A stretch of DNA of 64,000 nt from Tanypteryx hageni (Eukaryota > Arthropoda > Insecta > Odonata > Petaluridae). Location: contig CM054116.1 in the NCBI GenBank assembly GCA_028673005.1, positions 35,622,854 through 35,686,853 on the forward strand. The letters run 5' to 3'. Below are positions 10,370-21,887 of this stretch, piece by piece. The first letter of the stretch is position 1; each line of letters begins with the position of its first letter. A model generated the notes under the pieces. It made no database searches, was not told the origin of the DNA, and saw only the letters and a program-made list of their open reading frames with translations. Position numbers and translations under genes: made by a program.

Positions 10370-11411
10370 GTAGCATACTATGTTAAAGAATATGAAATGC
10401 ATTTTTAAATATCGAAATCAATTTTATCCACATCAACTTTTAAAGTAAATTATTTTTTTCTCAATAGAAGACAACTTGGTTCTGGTAAGTCTTTCACTAA
10501 ATTATGTTGAGGTGCTCTGCTCGTTGTACGAGATTCACTTGACTTCCAGTGAAAATTACTTTTCCCATAATAATCGCAAGAAAGAAGGGACTCACTTGAG
10601 ATCTCAGATTCGTCTTCTAAATCATTATTTACTATTGTTTAGTCCAACAGTTTCCCTTCTCAATTGCTGCTATTTTCCACTTGAAGACGGCTTATCCATT
10701 TCGTCTAACATACAAATGACAAAATTCAGTTCTTATAAACAAACGGTCCGTAATTCTGCTTCACAATGCGAGTAATCAGAAACAATCTGTAATACACCGG
10801 TGGATATTATTCGAAAAAAAAGGTCTCTGGGACTAAGAGGAAATTCACTCAATAACTAATATATAATCTATTAGGCCACCACTTCAATATTTATTCAAAT
10901 AACTACTTACTCATGTGATTTACAGTAACAACAAAGAGGCCTAATTCAGTGTGACTCAGAGCGAAGGTACACAACACCCCGGCCATTAAGGGGATTCAGT
11001 GTTGCCATAATAAGACAAATAATTTTCCGTGAAGTCTCACAGATCGATGTTAAGGTCTAAAGTTTACGTGCCCCAATTTTTTTAAAACATGATTTATATC
11101 AAAAATTTTTATTTAAACCGCCCCGAAACTCCCTGACTGGTCACACAAAGTTATCTGATATCTATTAAATCAATTTATCTAAGGCTTATCCATGAATAAA
11201 TGCACCATAAATACGCCACTATAATATGTCCTTTCTTATAGTCGGAAAATGTTTGAAATTATTCCTTTTTAGCTTCCTGAAAATTGGCCACCTTACCCTA
11301 AAGGCGCTCCTCACTTTCAGGTTGAACCATCCAGGTTCATGGCTATTCTGGCAGTATTCGGAGGGAAGTGTCGTTTGTATAGATTGTAGTTTGAAATCTT
11401 GCAAAAATGTA
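10370..11411. other. Unique DNA, no gene seen
   Basis: A 99-residue open frame at 10476-10775 (+) has no recognisable motif and ordinary local composition. The rest is AT-rich with nothing identifiable. Confidence 0.35.
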
Positions 11412-11636
11412 TACACAGTTTAATGATAGAAGGATAAGACTCCAGCCAAAAACAAGTGGTACTAGCCCGATGCTTTTCGCCCGCTAAGTGGGCATTTTCA
11501 AGGGCGATGTTCCTTCGACCGCGAACAGGGTCGACTGCATCGGGCTAGTACCACTTGTTTTTGGCTGGAGTCTTATCCTTCTATCAGTTTACGCCAAAAG
11601 TGTTTTGAGCCATCTTTGATTACACAGTTTAATGAT
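11412..11636. mobile_element. Penelope-like/hammerhead foldback with 16-bp flanking duplication
   Basis: A perfect 50-bp inverted repeat (11424-11473 and 11537-11586) encloses a 63-bp loop. On the minus strand the loop carries a CCTTGAAAATG...GGGCGAAAAGCATCGGG segment whose order matches Penelope-type hammerhead motifs (left core, short stem II, GAAA). The insertion is bracketed by the direct repeat TACACAGTTTAATGAT (11412-11427 and 11621-11636), a good candidate target duplication. Penelope-like elements are known for hammerhead motifs in their terminal repeats and for inverted terminal arrangements. No reverse transcriptase is present. Confidence 0.6.
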
Positions 11637-11699
11637 GATAGTCTTTACAATTCATTCTCAGTAAATCATTTAGTGTAGTCCTACAAACTCTCAAGACAC

Positions 11700-11915
11700 A
11701 TGGAGAAATTCGAGCACCGAGCTGCGATTCGTTACTTGAAAGGGTTAGGTATGCAGCAGAGATTGAGAAATGACACAACCAGTTATTCAACTGTGAAAAA
11801 GTGGGTAGGAAATTTCAAAAGGGAAAGAGAGAGCTTGAAGGAGGAATCCCGCAGTTGACTTCCTGTCTCAGCTACAATAGAGGAAAGCATTGAAGTTTAT
11901 CAAATATGGGGTAGA
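11700..11915 (+). pseudogene. Mariner transposase N-terminal remnant
   Basis: The frame from ATG at 11700 begins MEKFEHRAAIRYLKG and continues SYSTVKKWVGNFKRE, then ESLKEESRS, a stop and LPVSATIEESIEV. This is the mariner transposase DNA-binding region: a helix-turn-helix in which the STV-KKWV-F-R block precedes SGRP. A TGA at 11856-11858 replaces the Gly codon of the SGRP-type linker. After about 11915 the similarity fades, and no catalytic domain (GDETW, HDN) or inverted repeats are seen. It differs in sequence from the mariner at 23.4 kb, so it represents a second family. Confidence 0.75.
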
Positions 11916-12021
11916 CTATATGGAAAAAGCCTATAAAGCTGTGAGTTGTATCATGAAAGTGTGAGCTGAAGTACATGTAAGCGCCACTTCCCTCACATAT
12001 TCCCTTCCTACTTAGGCCAAG

Positions 12022-12440
12022 AATTTTTCAGCAGGCCTCGTAGTAGATATTGTCTACTTCAGTTGCTACGAAGATTGTTTTCGTTGACAACAATTAATAG
12101 AACCGTGTAGGAAATTCTCTATATTAAAAAAATATGACTTTCTTGTTGGTTTGAAAAAAATCTTTCCATGAATAAGTGGCATTAATGTGAAAATGAAAGC
12201 TTAAATTTTATTTTTTCATCTTTTACACAAACACAATTTTAATAGGCCCTAATCCGAACTTTTATATTGTTCAAAACTCAAATCTAAATAAAAACAAATG
12301 GCAGCAGTACAAATATCTACTCTCCAAGTTTCAGCTCTCTATCGTTAATGGTTTTATCACAATTTCAATTTAAGCAAGTGCGCAGACAGACAGACGCCAA
12401 AGTGAAACTATAAGCGCATTTATTTAAAAAAACGCGCTAA
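12022..12440. repeat. Fragments of dispersed repeats A and C
   Basis: About 12022-12165 resembles the end of repeat A (TTACTTCAGTTGC..., GTTGACAACAATTA..., ACTTTCTTGTTG; compare 58755-58865 and 21500-21600). About 12165-12440 matches 33550-33815 in reverse complement, sharing the CAATTTCAATTTAAGCAAGT segment, CAAAGTGAAA and a GACAGACAGACG tract. No coding potential is seen. Confidence 0.6.
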
Positions 12441-12539
12441 TTTTTTAAAATCGTACTTCTAGAAACGAACACTGGTGTCGCATAAGTAGCAAAAGCCAAC
12501 TGATTGCTTGCCCACTAATTCAGTTAATGTTGTAGCTTG

Positions 12540-12614
12540 GTTGATGGTGCACGTATATTGTGATCTGCCGGCTTTTGGCGCGAAAGCGAATTTCTGGAAA
12601 CTTCGGTAGACTTA
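12540..12614 (+). other. Candidate non-coding exon end (splice donor)
   Basis: A GC-richer stretch ends at a near-consensus donor (AAAG|GTAAGTA at 12614/12615). The best following acceptor is a T-rich tract with TTTGCAG ending near 14265. No open frame supports it. It would be a 5' UTR or lncRNA exon if real, and chance is quite possible. Confidence 0.15.
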
Positions 12615-12951
12615 AAGGTAAGTAGGATATCTATATTTTGATTTTTTCTCCGAAATTGGATTTAAAGTAGAACGTCAGACGTTTTCGTTGAATTTATAGG
12701 TACAATTTTGTGAATCCGACGCCTTTCTTGTGAAAGTAGAGATGATCGCGAAAATTAGAGAAATCAAGGGTATTGAATGATTAGGATACTTAGCGTGTTT
12801 CTCAAGCGAGTAATAGAATCACACGAACCTATCTTAATAAAATCGATTCATAATGTTACGTTTTCATTAAGCTTCAAAAAAATCAAAAATCAATGGAACA
12901 GTCTATGAAATAGATAATATTATCACCCGATTCTCGATACTTCGTTTATAG

Positions 12952-13129
12952 TTTAATAATAGGATCTGGTGCTTTCCCGGTAGATTGACTGTAGAAAACT
13001 TTCTCGGGTGCACAACCGGGTCAAAGTTTGATCTAGGATCGACGTTTCGACGGCTGACTCGATGAAGAAGATGGCGGAGTCAGCCGTCGAAACGTCGACG
13101 TCGAGAAAAATTTCTACATTTTAATAATA
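12952..13129. mobile_element. Penelope-like/hammerhead foldback, GAAACGTC type
   Basis: Central arms of about 21 bp (around 13033-13053 and 13070-13090) enclose a loop with TGAAGAAGATGGC, and outer segments (GTAGAAAACTTTCTCG against CGAGAAAAATTTCTAC) extend the fold. On the + strand the order TGAAGAA, GATGGC/GCCGTC stem, GAAACGTC corresponds to a hammerhead with a self-complementary ACGT helix III. That matches reported Penelope-like element ribozymes, but the left core is not the canonical CUGAUGA. A 10-bp direct repeat TTTAATAATA (12952-12961 and 13120-13129) may be the target duplication. Confidence 0.55.
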
Positions 13130-14640
13130 CTATTTAAGTTTTCCGGCAGAGTGTGTGAAACAACTTTAAAAATCATTTCTTACGATTCTAGGAATTAAAG
13201 TAAACATTTGTATGCGTCTAATGCAGGGGTTAGCAACTTGCAAGGGTTAGGAACCTGCAGCTCGTGAGACTCAGGCGGCTCTTAAGGGATTTATGTGCGT
13301 CTCCCTAAACAAACTCCTATATAAAGCGCCTAGAATCTCAAATTTGCTCGCGACTTCCATTACCGAAAGTTCGCGTTTATTTTTAAGAAAGTCCTGAAAT
13401 ATGAATGGGATTTTAAAAATAAGAATCGTCTTGTTCACCTGAACTGCGGATTTTCTTATGTTAGATTCTATACTGAATCAAAAAAGCGTTTCTTTTTGTT
13501 TGTTCGTTTGCCGATTCCCGGAATCGGTATTTCTCTTGCATTTTCAGACAATTTCGAATTTCCTGCGATGAATATGCTTCTTCCGTGGTAATTTCCGAAT
13601 ATTTCTGCGATGCTTCTTCGCGGTTTGACTATCACTGGGGTAGGAGGAATCGAGATGATCGTCCAAAACCACTCGCTTCGATATCGTGACAAGGAAAGCC
13701 TAAGTGCAACTAAATAGTTTATGATAAGGCCGATTCGTCGTGGGCCTCGCTTCGTGGTTTAATTTCATCATTAAATGTAAATTACTTAAAATTTCATAGT
13801 TAATATGTTAAAGGGTGGAAAATACAAGTCAAGGACGGCCCTTTAGATTTCCTCTAAGAAGCTAGGATTTGTTCCTCCCGAGGGCATGAGGGGAGGGGAG
13901 AAAGGAGGGCATGTCGTGTATTTGGCGGCACGTATTCCATTTGGAAAACGATTGGGTCATTTACTCTATTTGATTGGTTCACATTTCTGAATGCTTTAGA
14001 TAGATTAAATGGCATTTGCATTTGTTTCTGATTTAAGGAGACTTGCTGCAAAAAAATAAATTAGGTAAATCCAGATTTCGAAAATGTTGCCGCTTTTAAG
14101 CTCTCCGAACGAATCAACTTTTTAAAAAATATACCTACTACGTCCTAATTGTACTTTCTATTAGTATTCATTTAAAGTAATTAATGAATTTGAATTAAAT
14201 TATTTATTGAGAACTATTAAATATAGAACCGAAAATATTCTTTATGGTTGTATTTTTATTTGCAGGGTATGGATTAAATGTAACAGTGTGGACGAGGGCA
14301 TCGTAAATCGCATCACCGAATCCCGAAGCAGCCTCTATCACTCAACCTTCTAGCTTAGTTATCTCTAAATTTTATTAATAATTTAAGCTAGAAAAGGACA
14401 ATTCTCTCGTATGAAGCGGTTGCCTTGGTTTCATAATTCTTTTCATTCAGATTTAATATAAGCTTTGCCTTCTTCTTTCAAGTAATATATAGAAAAGGAT
14501 GCATTCTGTGATCTACTGGAAGCATTGTAGCATTACATGTGCCTCTTATAGTAATTATTATATTGCAGTTTGTATCCATTTCATTATTTGTCGTTCATAG
14601 TGTGTTGGGCGAAGAACTAGAATCGGGTGCATTCTGGTAA
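13130..14640. other. AT-rich DNA with a possible hAT end
   Basis: Around 13226-13265 a CAGGGGTTAGCAACTTGC-type sequence followed by CAGCTCGTGAG resembles a hAT terminus, but I find no matching right end. A candidate splice acceptor lies near 14265. Nothing else is identified. Confidence 0.25.
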
Positions 14641-14782
14641 GGAGTTAGCGTCGACTATCATTATTAGTACTAACACACCAGTGTGTACCAGATTCTGAAT
14701 CTGCCTTCTAAACGAGTTTTTATTTTCACGGGTTTTCTAGCTTTATCCTTCAATATCTGTAGGAGGAGTCATTACTGTCCAC

Positions 14783-15150
14783 GGAATCAACGTTCCGAGT
14801 GTTCGTACAAACAGTGAACGAGGCAACGATATTACTTCCTCCTAGAGGAAGTATTAACAAGCTTACCGTATCTGCACAAGAGGAAAGACAAGTGCAGTTC
14901 ACTTGGAGCCAACGTTACGAGTGTTCGTACTAACATCGAACGAGGCAACTGTACCACTTTTTCCTAGGAGAAGTGTAAACCACCTTTCCGTGCGTGCACG
15001 CGCGGAAACACCAGTACGGTTCACTTGGAATCAATGTTCCGAGTGTTCACACTAACAGCGAACGAGGCAACGATATTATTTCCTCCTAGAGGAAGTATTA
15101 ACAAGCTTTCCGTTTGTGCAAATGTGGATAGACCAGTACAGATCACTTGG
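14783..15150. repeat. Three tandem copies of a 122-bp unit
   Basis: The landmark GGAATCAACGTTCCGAGTG (and variants) starts at 14783, 14905 and 15027, and the remnant of a fourth start is at 15149, so the period is exactly 122 bp. Units 1 and 3 are more alike than either is to unit 2. A hairpin is kept in every unit (ACTTCCT-CCTAG-AGGAAGT in units 1 and 3, a variant in unit 2). Each unit can be read as a similar peptide (the RVF...NEAT...P-R-S-NKLSV block), but 122 is not a multiple of three, so the frame changes at each junction. A satellite-like non-coding array is the simplest reading. The 65-residue frame at 15025-15222 is the open frame of unit 3. Confidence 0.85.
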
Positions 15151-15239
15151 AAAGGAGTTACGTGTTCGGCCGATGATTTTATCGGAATTCCAGTAAAAAT
15201 TGTAAAATGTTTCATTAATTAATGCCAATGCATAGGTGC

Positions 15240-18200
15240 AACTGTCTTTAGTAGTGTAGTGTAGTTGCCAAATAACTAACTATAGGCATTTTGCATCTGT
15301 ATTTAACATAAATTTAATAATATATTTCTTTAAATATATAAATTTAATAATTGATAGTAGCTCAATAGCTTTGGCTAAGATTAATAAAGGTGAAATACTC
15401 CTTTAGCCAAACAATTAGAGGGAGATTATTTTCCTATTCACTTATATAAACACTAATTGGTTCCACGTGCTTTTATATAATGGGAGGGCAATGCTAGAGG
15501 TATTACAGAGCGCTATACAGATTTAGTGAGATCAACACATATCAGGAATCAGATGAGTTTAGTTTGAATGAAAGCCGAATATAGTAACTAGGGCTGGTTG
15601 TGTATAAATTGTCTTAGTTGTAGAAGTAGTAATTTGGTAATACTGCTAATCCTAACATAGCAGTGAGCTCTGGTTCCTATATGCTTTCTTTGTAAAGAAT
15701 TGGTACATTTAGAGTATTAACTTCTTCTTTAACTAATATTAAGAAAGCGTTCTGGGCACATTTTAAATGTTAGCAGATTGAAGCCAAGTTTTTCATTAGA
15801 TTGCTTAATATATACTCATATTCATGTTTTGAGTATAGGGCTTCATTTTTAATAAATCCTCGATTGGCAATAGATGCAAAAATTGCCAAATAGGAGAAAT
15901 ATATTTGACTTTGAACAGCTTGCTCATCCAATGCATGCATGTAAACTTATTTGAGTACGTAATTGATGACTCCTGTTGAGGAAAATAATTAAATTTTTCT
16001 AGGAAAATGAAGTACTGAAACTAATACATATAGTAAATTAATATCTATATCACTTTTCTCTAGTCATGCACAGTGGTACATATATAGAAAGAATCATCTC
16101 TATATCCTATATTTTTATACTACAGAAGTTGCTGTAATTTCTCTAGTTCTTTTAGAATGTGTTCAAAGATGAATGTTAATTATTTGAGGTCTTTTGCTTT
16201 GAAACATTAAAAGATTTTTTTAAAATTTTTCATTAAAAATTTCACGTTTTGTTTTAAAAAATGCAAAGCAAATATTATTTTTTCAGTCTCAACATCAGGC
16301 CTGTTCAGCCCGTTATGGTCCGAGGACAACTTCAGCAAAAAGTATCAAGGCGGTGACAACATAGAATGTATTTATTCATTTCAAAATATTATTATAGTTA
16401 AAAAATGAAATGCATCTGAACATACAAATATTTTTATGATAAAAAAAACGCTATTTTAGTTTTTAGAATCCTTATATGAAATGTTTAATTAAATTTTATT
16501 ATTTTTTTATTTTGGTTTTTGAAGGAACACGTTTCACCAAAGCTATTTTCGTACAGTCATCCAAATGTTTGTTAGCATTGATCTGCACTTTGAATTAATA
16601 ATTTACATGTGAGAAAAGCCAGGTCTACTTATTTAAATTGAAACAAAACATAGTTCAGTCAAAGAGAGGTGTATTTTAGAAGTGGTATATCAAAATATAT
16701 GCTAAGGACCAAAGTTTTGACTGCAATGACCATGACTTCAATGGAATGTACATATGTTATCAATTCAATGATTTATATTTCTTACAAAGTAGTACCTCGC
16801 CTGAAAACACAATAAATTTGACTCACATTTGACGTCGAGACAAATAAATGAAATTAATTATTATGTTAAAAATGGCCGCGCATTTGTTGAGCTTGGGGTA
16901 CCGCATTTTGCCCCGCCTAAGGTGGCACTAGTGGCAATAGAATGCGAGATCCCGAGCTCAAAAAAGCTTGTTAAATTCATCACTGTCCAAGACAATAAAT
17001 TACATATAAATACTTTATTCGCTATATTTAATTCACAAAGCCGTCCGCAAACTACTCCGTTGCTATCGGTAGCGCGTTTGTTACAACTTACGCGAATCTT
17101 ACTTGCCGTCTCGAAAATAAAATAAGTTGTAGGTAGCTAATATTTCAATAATATAACTCTGCTACAACAGTTTACGCTCCCTATCTGTTTCAGTTACAGA
17201 ATTTTGACTGTCCTAGCAAATGATTCATGCCGAATATGCTCATAAATCGGGTGTTTTTGTTTCCCACTTTTTATGCAGTGTATATTGCAAAATTTTCCGG
17301 GCTCTTACTATAGGCTACCGCTAAAACCAGCTCTTAAGAGTATATCAAAAGTTTGTAGCTAGTAAAGACTATTTCCTCTCAAGCCTCTCAAGATATTAAA
17401 TAAAACCTAGTAAGTCCAATAGAGCGACTTTTATCGATATAGTTGCTAAGCGATGCAGCAGCCATTAATTAAACGGTATTAAAAGATATTGCGATGTTTC
17501 CAAGGAGTTTCCCGAGACAAGAATTTGGCTCCTCTCCAGGCAAGCGCTGCAACCTTACTGCTAACACGGCATCGGCTCGACGCAAATTGAATTTTATCCT
17601 AAAAAAAGATATTCCTGCGTGTTCACCCGAAACAAGTTTTAAAGTAAGTCCATTAAGATATAATAGCTACTGCGGTTAATTCTCATTAGAAAACTCTAAA
17701 GTTTAATCAAAGATTTCGTGATCGCTAAAAGATTTTTAAGTCTTAATTATCATGCTTAAATTATAGCTGAACGAGTAATGAAATGTTAAATCAATGGTAT
17801 AAATAAGGCGTCGATAGAATTTATCATCGCTAAGGTAAGAATGTTCACGCACATTGATGAATATTTCTTTGTGTGTGCTTATAATAATTAAGGTCAAATA
17901 AGTACATAACAAAAAGAAGTCATCACGCTATCAAAATAATATTTTTTTATTACATATATAAATTCTTATGGAAGAGGAAAGATAAATAGAGTATGTCAAC
18001 TAATTCATAATATTTCTTAATACTGTTATTTATTTAAAAAAAACTGCAGTTTTTTTAATTGATCGCCTATCTTCCTATAAACCAGTGCGAATAATATCTT
18101 TAGATATACTTAAGTTTTTATATTAAATCGAACCATTTGAATATTTCCCCACATATAGGCACATTACCAATTCAAATAACTTTGATGAATTTTACAGAAA

Positions 18201-18959
18201 ATGATGCATCAAAAATGAAACGAAATCACAGTATGCTTTTTTAAAACAAAAGCTGGGTCATTTACTCTTGCCTTATAATCGTGGCCGACCATAGGCATCT
18301 CTCTCGGCAATTGATAATGGTTGAATGAAAATATAACTCGAAAACTGAAATGTAAATATTTTCTAAATGAAAGTGTTATGTTGTTTTGCATTTATTTAAA
18401 TTTGCGTGGGGAAAAAGAATAATCTATTAGATATTTTGAAACATAAACATTTATTTCTTTTCGACAGTTTCTGAAATTAGAGGTCGCCAGAAAATCAGGA
18501 CATGACGTCCTTTATTTTAATGGGTAAATACTTACAGAACTTATCAAACTTCCGATTTCTCTACGAAGACACACTAATTAAAGGTTCATTTTAGAATCCA
18601 TTAATAAATATGAATTTATTGTCAGAAAATGTAAGTTTCGGAATCATGAAGACACATTCATCAGGAGAAATTTAGAGACCCGCTGCTTTAAGTAGCTGTG
18701 GCCATGCAAAAAAAGACGAGGGCAAAAATGGATAAGCTCATTGAGCGTTTTTTTTTATATATAAGCGATACTTATCAGAATTAAATTCCGTGGCTAATTC
18801 CGCCTTCGCAAAACCTCATTTGTCTAATGAGGGAGAGGAAATCTTATAAATGAAGGAATCATGAGCGACGGCGTTATAAGCGACGTCTTCTCGGCTTAAG
18901 TCACGCCAAGACATCTAAAGCAACCTTAGGACGTGTTAAGCCACCTTTAAGTCGACGTG
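15240..18959. other. 3.7 kb AT-rich DNA, no gene seen
   Basis: No transposon end or protein motif is recognised. The longest open frame, 98 residues at 16829-17125 (+), covers a locally GC-richer patch but shows no domain. AATAAA hexamers (for example near 15385 and 15850) are expected by chance at this AT content. Confidence 0.4.
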
Positions 18960-19960
18960 AACTACCTTTTAAGGCGGATTGCGAGGGGAAGGGGGTTGTG
19001 GGGGACGCGGTGCAATAGCTCCGACACGGCCAATGAGGTATTCGCATACCTTTCTCTTCCCGCACGCATATCCTTCTCTCCGTAATCCCCACTCTCTCCC
19101 TTCCCTCGCCACCCCTTTCTCCCTCCGATCCTCCCCGCCCAGAAAGGGAGAGAGAGTACAGAGCGCCCACTCCACAGCCACTTCACTTAGCTCTCGTGAC
19201 ACGTGACAGAACATTTATTCCTTCCAACCCTATCTTCCACCCTCCCCAGTTCTCGCCCTAACCTACCGCGCCGCCCATCCCCTTCGATCTCCCCCTCCTC
19301 CTCTAATTCCCTCTCCACCAAAGAAGATGCGTAGGAGAGGGGGACCTCAGGTGGAGGAGGAACGGTTGGGGGAGTTGGGACGTGTAGGAAAGTAGAATAG
19401 GTGGCGGGGGAGGAGAATCGACATGGGGTGTCGATTTTAAGGGGGGGAATCGGAGAGGATTAACGGTGTCAGCGGGGGATGAGGAATACGATAAAGAAAA
19501 TATGGGGAGAATATGATGGAGTAGGTGGAAGTATTGGAGGGTTAGTGGGAGGAGAGTTAACCGCGAGGGGTGAGTGGCAGTGTAGCCTGGTGTTGCGAGG
19601 GGCGGCGTTAGGGTATGCTGGGGCGAGAGGGAGAGAAGCGTTCGTAATGCTATGACGGTCGGAAATATGGGAGAGGAGCAGGGTGTGGGGGAGTGGAGGG
19701 AGAGGGGTGGTTGTTGTGGGATGAGGAAGGGAGGGAGCGTGGCGGGGTCGGGTTTGGGGTCGAAAAGGTAAGTAAAGGGCTCTTAATAGCGATTCCGGCT
19801 CTATAGCCCGGCGGGAATAAACGATACGGAGCGGCTCCCCAGCAGGATGGGGAGGAGACGGGAAGGGGTTCGGAGCGGGAGAGGTCGGGATTGAGGAGGG
19901 GAGGGAGGAGAGAGGGGGAGCCTACGAAAACAAACGTATCTTGATTCCCAGGGAAGCCTC
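18960..19960. repeat. Pyrimidine-rich then purine-rich block
   Basis: The + strand is pyrimidine-rich from about 18980 to 19320 (CTCTCCC, CCTCC runs) and switches to purine-rich from about 19320 to 19950 (GGGAGG, GAGGAGG). Overlapping open frames of 75-104 residues on both strands are low-complexity artefacts. Local GC content is far above the flanks. Confidence 0.7.
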
Positions 19961-21034
19961 CCATTCGCCCTCTAATTGGCTCAAAAGGTTTCCTTATCTC
20001 CTACGCCGCACGCTATTTGTACCGGTTGGGAATTTGTTCCGGGTCTGTCGCGAAAGATTTAACAAGATGTTTTTTCAGCGTCTTTTTTAAACTATTTTAC
20101 TACTAGGCTTTTAAAAAAATCCCCCGAATTTGTTTTTCTTTGAAATACGGGAGAGGAGATAAGCGTAGACACAGCTTCTACAAGTTACCTAATATACGTT
20201 TAACGTGTAATGGTAATCTAATATAAACTGCCATAATGAACAATGTTATACGCATTATTTAATATGTACTATTTTCACTCATTTCAAATCCCTATCCCAC
20301 TTTTCAATGTATCACATAATTTTATTAACGGAAATAATATTGTAGAACTAACACAAACTTGTGTGCTATTTGGAACCTGATGCTTCAAATATTTTTTTAA
20401 ATTATAAGAGGAGTTGCAATGTTTTAAACTTTTAATTATTTAATAAATATTCTCAATTATTGATGATCAGTTCTCAATGCTCAAATAAAGAAGATTTTGA
20501 AAAATATCACGTCAAGATATAATAGGTCATATTAATCCCTTTCCACAAACCTCAACACTTAATTAAACATGTATTGAATATAATTCTGTAACAATCTAAT
20601 TTTCTCCTACCGTGTCATTAAGTTACAGTAGCACAAAGGAATGTGGTAAAATCTTGTGCGGTGCAGTATTTACGATAAAATCGGGAAGCATTGAAAATTA
20701 AACCGTTAGAAAAATCGATATCCAAATTATCCTAACATATTCATTAACTTTTTGAAAGAAAAGTAAAAACGTTTTGCAGCCAGTTTGGAAGTTACATACG
20801 ATATTTTGAGCTGCATTCTCGAATCAATTACTCCCAAGTGGAGTTTTTTGATCTATCAATATTGAAAACTTCGAAATAATTTGAGGATGATCAAGTATTC
20901 ATATGAAATGTACAAAGATACTTAGAAGTCGAGAAGGAGCGTTTTAAATAAAAAAGAAACTGTAATAAGAACTAAAAATAATAAAATACTAGGTAGCCTG
21001 TCCGTTAAAGCGTTGTTTTAAATTTGGATGTAAC
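19961..21034. other. AT-rich DNA, no gene seen
   Basis: Unique AT-rich spacer with no open frame of note. Confidence 0.4.
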
Positions 21035-21835
21035 AGTGAAGGGAGATGGGAAAAGTCAGGAAAGTGTACTGTACATCACAAACAAGCGCTTTTCATGTGA
21101 TGGAGTATTTGAAACTAAACGATAGGATTTGAACGAACGCACACCATAAAACAGCAAACCCCTACGACCCGATTACGTGTCTTTGTCTACTAAAAATTTC
21201 TTCTCTCCCCCAAGTTGGTGCATTTATGTAATTTTAGTATAACGACTAAATAGCGAAAAGCGACATAACAACAGAAACGATGCCAGAGAAATCATTTTTA
21301 TTTATCGATTTATTTTATAATCAGTTGTAATTAGTTAAACAGCCGAAAATTATTTTAAACACCTCACAGCTGCTTAGTGGATGCAATAATTACGTTTAAG
21401 TTATTTTTTCATCGTAGATAATTCACATCCTTCCGCTTACAAAATGCTTCCGCGCACATAAGTAAATTAAACGTATTTTCTTAATTATAGCAAATCTTAT
21501 TTACTTCAATTACAACGCAGATTGTTTTCGCTGAAAACCATTAGGTATCCATGCATGAATGTTTCTAAACTTCAGACCAAATTACAATTTTCTTGATAAC
21601 GACTATTCCTACGGTGAAATATTTGACAAGAAATATTTTATTTGGCCAGTTTTATAAATTTTATCTGGAGACTTTTTCGGTACGACTAATATTTTAGGAG
21701 AGACGAGGAAGAGTTTGTTTCTCGTTTCAGCAAAGTGGCACCCCTGATTGGGTTATGTGAGTCATTTGTGTAATTTATTTATTGTTTTTGGCCGTTGGTT
21801 AGAAGACGTGAACGAACAAGCGTACGGACGGATGG
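21035..21835 (+). repeat. Dispersed repeat A, copy 1 (direct copy at 58.3 kb)
   Basis: It aligns in the same orientation with about 58335-59125. Landmarks are the shared AGGAAAGTGTAC start, TCTA(C/T)TAAAAATTTCTTCTC, TTACTTCA, TATCCATGCATGAATGTTT (a variant in the other copy), CTTGATAACG, and a terminal GAACGAACA-GCG-ACGGACGGA segment. It is non-coding, by eye roughly 70-75% identical, and of unknown family. Confidence 0.75.
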
Positions 21836-21887
21836 AACGAAGCTAATAAGCGCTTACGGTAGGAACAAAAAACTAAGCGATTTGGGA

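Noticed and set aside
15025..15222. 65-residue + open frame as a gene
   Set aside because: It is unit 3 of the 122-bp tandem repeat; neighbouring units are read in other frames.
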